Positions 46,412-52,329 of a stretch of DNA of 52,329 nt are shown here, one piece after another. How positions within the stretch are numbered: position 1 is the first letter of the stretch; each line of letters opens with the position of its first letter. Source of the DNA: Crocinitomicaceae bacterium (GTDB lineage Bacteria > Bacteroidota > Bacteroidia > Flavobacteriales_D > Parvicellaceae). A program made the position numbers and the translations under genes. The notes under the pieces were generated by a model, which ran no database searches, was not told where the DNA came from, and saw only the letters and a program-made list of their open reading frames with translations. The stretch covers positions 1 to 52,329 of the forward strand of contig PBNK01000017.1 in NCBI GenBank assembly GCA_002723085.1, written 5' to 3'.

Positions 46412-47422
46412 ATGGATTCGTTAACTCAAATTGTACTAGGAGCTTCTGTTGGTGAAGCAGTTTTAGGGAAAAAGGTAGGAAATAGAGCCATGCTTTGGGG
46501 AGCTATTGGAGGAACAATTCCCGATTTAGATGTGTTTTTAAAATATTTTGTAGATGACATTACATCAACAGAAATGCACAGGGGTTTTTCTCATTCTTTG
46601 GTTTTTGCCATTTTAATAGCTCCAGTTTTAGGATGGATAGCTAAAAAAATTCATAAAAAGTTTAAAGGTGTGACATTCAAAAATTGGTCTTGGATGTTTT
46701 TTTGGATTGTGGTCACTCATCCGCTTTTAGATGCGCACACCAGCTGGGGAACTCAGTTTTTTTGGCCATTTGAATATCGTTTAGCCTATCAAAATATTTT
46801 TGTGGTGGACCCTCTTTATACTGTTCCTTTTTTGATTCTTGTGGCAATAGCCATGTTTCATAAAAAAGAAAACCCAAGAAGAAATAAGTTTAATAAAGCG
46901 GCATTAATTGTAAGTTCATCGTACATGTTGCTCACCCTAGTTTTTAAAGGAGTTTCTCATTCAGCTTTTCACAATGAATTGGAGAACCAAAACATTGAAT
47001 ACGTTGAACTAGACACAAAACCAACGCCACTTAACACCATTTTATGGAACGCTTTTATTGAAACAGAGACAGGGTACAGAACCGCTTATTTTTCTTTATT
47101 TGATTCTCAGAAAATTCAATTTTCAGACGAGTTTAAAAAAAATCATGAATTGTTAAATCCCTACATTGATCAAAAAGTTGTGCAGCAATTGATAAAGATT
47201 TCTGCAGGATGGTATTTTGTAGAAAAAGAAGAAAATAGTTTTTTGTTTTGGGACATTAGGTTTGGGCAAGTAGGAATTGATTTAAATAATTCTCCTTTCA
47301 TATGGTGTTACAAACTTACTCCAAACGAAAATGGTCAAATTGGGGTGGAAAGATTAAGGCCTGATTTTAAAAACATGAAAGGCATGTTAACCACACTTTT
47401 TAATAGAGCAAAAGGAAACTAA
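46412..47422 (+). CDS. YdjM/DUF457-family membrane-bound metal-dependent hydrolase-like protein
   Basis: 336-residue membrane protein with an N-terminal YdjM-like (DUF457) domain: MDSLTQIVLGASVGEAVLG, GTIPDLDVF (acidic pair), HRGFSHSLVFA (His pair) and THPLLDAHTSWGTQ (His/Asp). These are the conserved putative metal ligands. About four helices occupy the first 200 residues, followed by a soluble C-terminal part. The family is annotated as membrane-bound hydrolase but its substrate is unknown. It is divergent from the polyamine operon and convergent with the GldN-like gene. Confidence 0.85.
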   Translation: MDSLTQIVLGASVGEAVLGKKVGNRAMLWGAIGGTIPDLDVFLKYFVDDITSTEMHRGFSHSLVFAILIAPVLGWIAKKIHKKFKGVTFKNWSWMFFWIVVTHPLLDAHTSWGTQFFWPFEYRLAYQNIFVVDPLYTVPFLILVAIAMFHKKENPRRNKFNKAALIVSSSYMLLTLVFKGVSHSAFHNELENQNIEYVELDTKPTPLNTILWNAFIETETGYRTAYFSLFDSQKIQFSDEFKKNHELLNPYIDQKVVQQLIKISAGWYFVEKEENSFLFWDIRFGQVGIDLNNSPFIWCYKLTPNENGQIGVERLRPDFKNMKGMLTTLFNRAKGN

Positions 47423-47484
47423 AAATTTAATTTTTTAAGGTTGTGTTTTATGAACTTATTTCGATACATATTAATTGAATGGTT

Positions 47485-48762
47485 TCAATATTTAATGCAA
47501 AAAAATGGAATTAACCCTTCAATTTCTTCACTTTCTGGGTTTCTTGCAAAAACCGTAGGCATAAGTCCCTTTACCCTTTTTTGAATAGAAAGTGTTTTTT
47601 CATCAAATAGCCAATCTTCAACAAATCCTAATGCAATAATCTCATCAACTGAGTATGGTACCATAAATTCAAGACGAATATTATAACCATTAGAATCATA
47701 TACAGGATAATCATTTTCATCTAAACTATCTCTAAAAATTTTAAAGGAACTGTTTTTTTTAATGTCTTCGTTAGATAATTCTTTAGAGAAAGGAAAGCCG
47801 TCTTTGTCAGGATTATATCCCCAACCAGCATCATAAATTCCTTTTACCTTCCAAAATCGGAGATGTCTTTTAGAATCTTCAGCTAGGTAGATAAGTTCTT
47901 GACAAAAATGGAACCTGAAATCAGCACTTAAATTGTTTGAGTACCAATTATTTTCTATAGTTTCTTCATTTTTTCTTCTAAAAATATGCCATGGCATATT
48001 TATTCTAGTGGACGTGCAAATGTTTTCTTTAATTGTGGTCATTTTAGCCTCATTGGCTTCTTTAGCACATGGTATGTAAATAAGGTCTTTAATACCCTCT
48101 ATTTCTCCTGATTCAGGATTTTCAAAAGGAACATTTAATGTGTAACCAATAACTTGTTTTTGAATTGGTGTAAACTCTCCAGTTTCATTATTTACATCGA
48201 ATGACCAATTTTCATAAAAGGTTATGGAAGTAACATCCTCTGGTTTGTAATCAATATAAATATCAATAGTAATAGGATTTCCGTTATCATCGTATTCAGG
48301 CTCACCGTATTCATCAATTTTAACCTCACTATATGCATATTGCAAATGAGGTTCATAAAATGATCCGTCTTCCTTTCTCTCCAAAGCCATAGCATTGAAA
48401 TTAGACATTCCAGGATCCATATTAAATAAACCATTAATTGGATTACAATCGTAGGCAGTTACCTCACCTGTACGCACTTTTTCAAAAACAGTTTTTACCA
48501 ACTTTAATCTTTCGTTTTCAGTCAGCCTTTCATTTTCTAATTTTTGAAGTTTCTCAGCATTAATTTGCATGTTTTCACCATTAATTTTACCAAACATATC
48601 GGTAGTAGTTTTAAGGGCAATTGGGATGGTGTAGCTTATGAACTGTTTGGTTGAAAACACAGGGTGTATAATGTTTTCGTGTAGTTCAACTTTAGGTTTG
48701 TTTTGAGTAAATGCACTACTAATAAAAAATAGCGAAAGGCATATCAGGATTGTTTTTTTCAT
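47485..48762 (-). CDS. GldN/PorN-like secreted protein with internal duplication
   Basis: 425-residue protein with a signal peptide to about residue 20 (MKKTILICLSLFFISSAFTQ). GldN/PorN proteins form the periplasmic ring of the T9SS with GldK/PorK. Features resembling them here are VRTGEVTAYDCNP (98-108) and the pattern ExWxFD with a conserved hydrophobic ending. That ending occurs twice: 158-232 (YENWSFD ... IGYTLNVPFENPESGEIEG) and 355-425 (VEDWLFDEK ... VFARNPESEEIEG), so the domain is duplicated in tandem. Canonical GldN is about 300 residues and has one copy. The neighbouring genes are not gldKLM, so this is a GldN-related paralogue rather than certainly GldN itself. Confidence 0.6.
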   Translation of the reverse strand: MKKTILICLSLFFISSAFTQNKPKVELHENIIHPVFSTKQFISYTIPIALKTTTDMFGKINGENMQINAEKLQKLENERLTENERLKLVKTVFEKVRTGEVTAYDCNPINGLFNMDPGMSNFNAMALERKEDGSFYEPHLQYAYSEVKIDEYGEPEYDDNGNPITIDIYIDYKPEDVTSITFYENWSFDVNNETGEFTPIQKQVIGYTLNVPFENPESGEIEGIKDLIYIPCAKEANEAKMTTIKENICTSTRINMPWHIFRRKNEETIENNWYSNNLSADFRFHFCQELIYLAEDSKRHLRFWKVKGIYDAGWGYNPDKDGFPFSKELSNEDIKKNSSFKIFRDSLDENDYPVYDSNGYNIRLEFMVPYSVDEIIALGFVEDWLFDEKTLSIQKRVKGLMPTVFARNPESEEIEGLIPFFCIKY

Positions 48763-48819
48763 GTCTATATAACTCTTTATTTTTAAATAAGGTACAAAAA
48801 AATAGCTATTCTTCTTTTT

Positions 48820-49158
48820 TTAAGGTGTTTTATAATGCTTGAGTAAATGGCTAATGCCTATAAAAAGAAGAGCAATACCAACAATCATAACTAGTTGTGT
48901 TATAAGGACACCGTTAGTTGCGCTCTCCATATCACTAACTGATCTGGCTTTTTTAAGTTTTTGATACAAAATAAACAATAAAAATAAACCACAAAATAAG
49001 GAGTAGGCGGTTAATTTCAACCAATTTATAGCTAGTTTTTTGAGTTCAGAATTAGAAAAATTTGACGACTCCAGTTCCTTGGGTTTAAATATATAAGTGT
49101 AAGCTTTAAAAATTGACATCTCACTATCAGGAGATTTAGGTTTTTCTTCAATATCCAT
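48820..49158 (-). CDS. Small two-helix membrane protein, unknown
   Basis: 112-residue protein with a charged N-terminal tail (MDIEEKPKSPDSEMSIFKAY) and two predicted transmembrane helices (about 53-68 and 87-104) separated by a short basic loop. I do not recognise a family. It lies 57 bp upstream of the GldN-like gene and 51 bp downstream of the lipoprotein gene on the same strand. Confidence 0.6.
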   Translation of the reverse strand: MDIEEKPKSPDSEMSIFKAYTYIFKPKELESSNFSNSELKKLAINWLKLTAYSLFCGLFLLFILYQKLKKARSVSDMESATNGVLITQLVMIVGIALLFIGISHLLKHYKTP

Positions 49159-49209
49159 TTTGTTTATTTTATACTAATATAAAAAATTGATTTAATTAAA
49201 AAAGATGTG

Positions 49210-49668
49210 CTATTTAACTCTAGTATAATTTAAAGAATTTCCTCTTCCCATATATGATAATGTCAGGTTGTTTTCATCTAAACTAACGATATACCAACAC
49301 ATATCAGAATTTAAACACGATATGAAACGTAATTCTTCGGTTTTAATGTTGTTTTCCTTGTCTGAAACATTTAAGCATGAATTTGATAAAACATATTCTT
49401 CTTCATCCCAATTTTTTGCTTCACCCGCAATTTCCTTTCTTAGGCCATCTTCAAATACTAAGTAATTAGATTTGTCTTCAATGTCTTGCCATTTTCCTTT
49501 AAGAAGCTCAGTTATTATAGAATCATTATGAACGGCCTTTTCTTTTTCAGAGTTTTTTTCTTCAGGTTGAATGGTTCCAACGCTGATATTAGAATTTTCA
49601 GGGCTGTTTGATGAATGGTTACAACTAAGTAAAACGATAAAAAAAAATGATTTTATAATGTTTTTCAT
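49210..49668 (-). CDS. Small lipoprotein of unknown function
   Basis: 152-residue protein with a type II signal peptide (MKNIIKSFFFIVLLSCNHSS; lipobox LLSC, Cys16). The mature part begins Asn/Ser-rich and then has a compact beta-rich domain (LKGKWQDIEDKSNYLVFEDG ... LNSDMCWYIVSLDENNLTLSYMGRG). It resembles small lipocalin-like lipoproteins of Bacteroidota, but I cannot name it. It is the first gene after the attC-like repeat copy at 49735-49788, so it could be the body of a third cassette. Confidence 0.65.
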   Translation of the reverse strand: MKNIIKSFFFIVLLSCNHSSNSPENSNISVGTIQPEEKNSEKEKAVHNDSIITELLKGKWQDIEDKSNYLVFEDGLRKEIAGEAKNWDEEEYVLSNSCLNVSDKENNIKTEELRFISCLNSDMCWYIVSLDENNLTLSYMGRGNSLNYTRVK

Positions 49669-49734
49669 GTTAATTTTTTCTCTTCTAATTTAACTATTCG
49701 TGGATTCATTTATTTTGTAGTGTTTTCCAGCTTT

Positions 49735-49788
49735 ACCTAACGTTATGGCTAAATCAAGTTATATAATTTGGTTTAGGTATTGTTGTAG
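49735..49788 (-). repeat. attC-like palindromic repeat, copy 1
   Basis: Read on the minus strand: outer box CTACAAC (49788-49782), spacer AATA, inner arm CCTAAACCAA (49777-49768), 10-base loop, inner arm TTGATTTAGC (49757-49748), spacer CATAAC, outer box GTTAGGT (49741-49735). The inner arms pair at 8 of 10 positions. The final GTTAGGT fits the integron core consensus GTTRRRY. Over the aligned 50 bases it differs from copy 2 at 5 positions. The stop codon of the small gene at 49754-49987 lies inside this repeat. Confidence 0.7.
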
Positions 49789-49987
49789 AAATGTTTTTTA
49801 ACTCAGGAGCTTGTATAATAGAAAGCTCTTGATTAATTGAATTGAAGTCATGTAGTAAAAAGGAAATTCCAATTGTAGGTGATTTGGCTAAGTTGAATTT
49901 TACTGTGGAATCTTTATTATATATAGGGTCTTGAGCAATAAAAAATAATGATTTAAAAATTATAATAGATACTAATAGTTTTTTCAT
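49754..49987 (-). CDS. Short secreted protein ending in the repeat; possibly truncated
   Basis: 77-residue protein with a signal peptide (MKKLLVSIIIFKSLFFIAQ) and a short mature part (FNLAKSPTIGISFLLHDFNS). That part recalls the start of longer Bacteroidota outer-membrane proteins. The last residues (PKPNYIT) and the TGA are encoded by repeat copy 1. Either this is a natural short cassette protein or a longer gene cut off by the repeat. A good -7 box (TATCTTTG, 50011-50018) lies 24 bp upstream. It is the only gene between the two repeat copies. Confidence 0.55.
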   Translation of the reverse strand: MKKLLVSIIIFKSLFFIAQDPIYNKDSTVKFNLAKSPTIGISFLLHDFNSINQELSIIQAPELKNISTTIPKPNYIT

Positions 49988-50010
49988 AATTATTGATATT
50001 TGTGTTTGTA

Positions 50011-50037
50011 CAAAGATAAGTTTTTAATTTTCTACAA
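50011..50037 (-). promoter_or_regulatory. Promoter of the small cassette-like gene
   Basis: The minus strand reads TTG (50037-50035), a 16-base spacer, then TATCTTTG (50018-50011), an exact -7 consensus. The -33 TTG lies within the outer box of repeat copy 2, so the promoter straddles the proposed recombination site. Confidence 0.6.
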
Positions 50038-50085
50038 CGTTACGGCTAAACCAAGTTATGCAATTTGGTTTAGCTATTGTTGTAG
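50032..50085 (-). repeat. attC-like palindromic repeat, copy 2
   Basis: Read on the minus strand: CTACAAC (50085-50079), AATA, GCTAAACCAA (50074-50065), 10-base loop, TTGGTTTAGC (50054-50045), CGTAAC, GTTGTAG (50038-50032). The inner arms pair perfectly over 10 bp and the outer boxes over 7 bp, separated by unpaired spacers of 4 and 6 bases. It starts 10 bp after the stop of the 512-residue lipoprotein gene. The structure resembles attC (R-box, unpaired spacer, L-box, loop), but the core GTTGTAG departs from GTTRRRY and no extrahelical bases are seen. Confidence 0.75.
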
Positions 50086-50095
50086 GTATTTAAAT

Positions 50096-51634
50096 TCATT
50101 CATTATCAAATGACCATTGTAACCATGGACTATTATCGTTACTAAGGTTTTCAACATGGATTTTTAATTTTTTGTTTTCACTTTCGGTTAACACATTAGC
50201 TGCTAAAATCTGATTAAGCTCTTCAATAACTTCATTTTTATTACAACATATTCCCATATCATCCTCTTTTCTTGGGTCGTAGAATATATAGTCTATTGCA
50301 TCATCATGAATTTTTTCTATAATTTTTTTTAAATCTTTAATGTGTTCAGTACTTAACTCATTAAATTCTTCATTATATATTTTATGTTTTTTAACTAAAG
50401 AAGTTTCTTTTTTGAAATAATTTAAAAAAGCCCCTTTACCTAAAAACCATGTCCTGTAAAAGTCAGCACCTGCCATCCATGCACCGAATTTATCATTGTC
50501 ATGTAGCGCTCCTTCACTGTGAGCAGACAAGAAGTCAAAAAAATCATCATCTGCTTTTCCAGAAGTTGCTGATGCTCGATCCGAATACATATTAAAAGAA
50601 ATTGTAAAGCCACATTGGTAGTAAGAATATAAATGACAATTTTTAAACCCAATACCACTTTTCTCCAATGATATTGATTCGATTCCGAATTCCTCATCTT
50701 CATCCTTGGCCAATATATTTAAACTATCTTTTATAGCTGCTAATTCAATAAAAGATTGAATGACTTCCCAATCTTTGTCAGTACTGTAAAGAGTTTTTAA
50801 TGCATGCTCCATTTTAATTATGGATGATTCAGATAGGAGATTGCTTAACTTGGTTCTTTCCTCAGAGATAAACTGAACTTCACTGCTAATTATGGTGTCA
50901 CTAATTGAAGCTTTTTCATCAGATGTGCTGTCTCCTGGAATGATATTTTTGTTGAGCTCACCAGAATAATATAAATCCAACAAACGTTTGAGGTATATCA
51001 ATTCAGGTCCCATTATACTATAATATTCTCTATCTAAATTTAAGTATAACTCACTCACGTCTTTGAGTGTTTTTTTCATAGGATATTGTTGATGAATTTG
51101 CAATTTAAGGAGTTCACACAATACATTATGGTTCACTAGGAATTCTCCCACATCATCCAATAAACAGTCTGAATAATAAAGGACACTTCTTAATGCAGCC
51201 TCCTTTTCTTTTCCGAAAGATAATTCTGATAATCTTTCATAATAATCTGAAATGGGGCAATGATATTGGTAATAATCTGAAGCATCCCCCAATTCTTCCG
51301 GCCATGAATTTTTAATACTATCAATGCTCTTTAATACCTTATTTTTGTCTTGTTCTATTTTTCTCAGTTCGTCATGGCTAGGTATTTCGACATCGTTAAA
51401 AAATAAATAGATTGCAGAATCTACGGAGGCTATTAGAGAATCCTTATCTGCATTTGGAAAAAACAAAATTATCAATGAATCTAATGTGTCTGTTTTTTGA
51501 ACTGGTGTTTTAGATGCATGTTCATTAATGTCTATTATTTTAGAATCTTTATCTACCTTGTTGTTAGTTAAATCATTTTTACAAGAAAATAGGATGGAAA
51601 ATATTACTATGTAAATTATTTTATTTTTTTTCAT
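50096..51634 (-). CDS. Large lipoprotein of unknown function
   Basis: 512-residue protein with a lipoprotein signal peptide (MKKNKIIYIVIFSILFSCKN; Cys18). The rest is predicted mostly helical and acidic, with repeated Leu/Asp-rich stretches (for example LLKLQIHQQYPMKK, YSGELNKNIIPGDS). No family is recognised. It follows the 216-residue lipoprotein gene after only 2 bases, so they are one operon, and its stop is 10 bp before repeat copy 2. The 42 bases upstream of the operon reach the window edge. Confidence 0.7.
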   Translation of the reverse strand: MKKNKIIYIVIFSILFSCKNDLTNNKVDKDSKIIDINEHASKTPVQKTDTLDSLIILFFPNADKDSLIASVDSAIYLFFNDVEIPSHDELRKIEQDKNKVLKSIDSIKNSWPEELGDASDYYQYHCPISDYYERLSELSFGKEKEAALRSVLYYSDCLLDDVGEFLVNHNVLCELLKLQIHQQYPMKKTLKDVSELYLNLDREYYSIMGPELIYLKRLLDLYYSGELNKNIIPGDSTSDEKASISDTIISSEVQFISEERTKLSNLLSESSIIKMEHALKTLYSTDKDWEVIQSFIELAAIKDSLNILAKDEDEEFGIESISLEKSGIGFKNCHLYSYYQCGFTISFNMYSDRASATSGKADDDFFDFLSAHSEGALHDNDKFGAWMAGADFYRTWFLGKGAFLNYFKKETSLVKKHKIYNEEFNELSTEHIKDLKKIIEKIHDDAIDYIFYDPRKEDDMGICCNKNEVIEELNQILAANVLTESENKKLKIHVENLSNDNSPWLQWSFDNE

Positions 51635-51636
51635 AA

Positions 51637-52287
51637 TTATTCAAAATACTTGCACTCGAATTTTTTAGTGCGGTAAAGTTTATTTTTGTCCATATCATAA
51701 ATCAATTTCTCAACATATCCAATACCATATCCAATATCAATTAATCGCTGAGGACATTTAGGTTTATTTGCTTCTTTTTTAATTTCTACCTGATTAAAAA
51801 AATGAATTTGATTGTTTACTACTTTCAATTCATCCACATATCCGTTTTCGAAAATTATTTTTTGATTACTGAGATCATAAATTGTTAAATCTCTCATTTG
51901 TCCAGTACCCTGATCTATAATCATGTAATTATCAATCAACCCTTTAAAATAACGCCCCCAATCTTCTCCAATAGTGAATGTTGATTGATCTTTTACATTA
52001 ACAATAGTTATTACATGTCCATTGGTTTCTTTATGTGTAGTTGTGGTTATTTGGTAAGATTGGTAATCATAAATTTTGTTCTCTTCATTAATTGTCAATT
52101 CATAAAGATCTGTCTTCATAAGTGTATTCCCTTTTAGCATAAGTGCTTTTTCATCTGCATCCATCTTTAGTTCACTACCTTCAGTTTTAGGATTATCAAC
52201 TTTTAATAGACTATTATTTATGGATGTATTACATGAAAAAAAGACCATAGAGGCAATAAAAAATAGGATCTTAAATGAATTACTCAT
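51637..52287 (-). CDS. Lipoprotein of unknown function
   Basis: 216-residue protein with a lipoprotein signal peptide (MSNSFKILFFIASMVFFSCN; Cys19). The mature part looks beta-rich, with repeated short strands (YDYQSYQITTTTHKETNG, GRYFKGLIDNYMIIDQG, QMRDLTIYDLSNQKIIFENG) that could form a small beta-propeller or lipocalin-like fold. I do not recognise a family. It precedes the 512-residue lipoprotein gene with a 2-base gap. The start ATG at 52285-52287 is the first in frame, and its promoter region is cut by the window edge. Confidence 0.7.
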   Translation of the reverse strand: MSNSFKILFFIASMVFFSCNTSINNSLLKVDNPKTEGSELKMDADEKALMLKGNTLMKTDLYELTINEENKIYDYQSYQITTTTHKETNGHVITIVNVKDQSTFTIGEDWGRYFKGLIDNYMIIDQGTGQMRDLTIYDLSNQKIIFENGYVDELKVVNNQIHFFNQVEIKKEANKPKCPQRLIDIGYGIGYVEKLIYDMDKNKLYRTKKFECKYFE

Positions 52288-52329
52288 ATACTAAATTTAA
52301 GGATTATATTATAAATAATAAAACTGTAA

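Noticed and set aside
1-52329. CRISPR array, prophage or insertion sequence
   Set aside because: No spaced repeat array, transposase, integrase or phage structural gene is visible.

Overview
This window looks like a chromosomal segment of a marine-type Bacteroidota bacterium, most likely of class Flavobacteriia. The DNA is strongly AT-rich. Several genes carry the type IX secretion (T9SS) C-terminal sorting domain, and there is a GldN/PorN-like gene. Promoter boxes match the Bacteroidota -33/-7 consensus (TTTG, then TAnnTTTG). The gene orders purH-mreBCD-pbp2-rodA and ExbB-X-ExbD-ExbD are also typical. No rRNA, tRNA, CRISPR array, transposase or integrase is visible.

Layout. 1-4.5 kb: the end of a GH1 beta-glucosidase, a PpiD/SurA-type periplasmic foldase and a haem-pathway protoporphyrinogen oxidase. 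4.7-11.8 kb: purH followed by the rod-shape/elongasome operon mreB, mreC, mreD, PBP2 and rodA. 11.8-14 kb: a small nucleotidyltransferase and an MlaE/MlaF-type lipid ABC transporter, closed by a strong bidirectional terminator. 14-19.8 kb: three consecutive T9SS cargo proteins, two of them tandem paralogues. 19.8-25.3 kb: glycine decarboxylase GcvP, divergent from a small operon of an unknown secreted protein, a UbiA-like membrane protein and asparaginase AnsA. 25.4-28.5 kb: a four-gene proton-channel operon. 28.5-34.8 kb: CPBP protease, DusB, cobalamin adenosyltransferase, a DUF2795 protein and SecA.

34.8-41.6 kb holds surface and envelope functions: a beta-helix T9SS cargo, OsmC, a DUF5916 outer-membrane protein, a sulfotransferase and a small T9SS cargo. 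41.6-46.3 kb is a compact polyamine operon: arginine decarboxylase, agmatinase, a deoxyhypusine-synthase-like protein and a DASS (SLC13) transporter. The first three genes overlap by 4 bp each. 46.4-48.8 kb carries a YdjM-type membrane protein and a GldN-like protein with an internal duplication.

The last 3.5 kb (48.8-52.3 kb) differs in character. It is a run of minus-strand lipoproteins and small proteins that I do not recognise. Two copies of a ~54-bp imperfect palindrome sit there, each at the 3' end of a gene. The repeats fold in a way that resembles integron attC sites (outer 7-bp box, unpaired spacer, inner 10-bp box, loop), and the interval between them would be a 297-bp one-gene cassette. 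This is the most interesting feature of the window, but attC identity is inference. There is no gene-free stretch longer than 300 bases.
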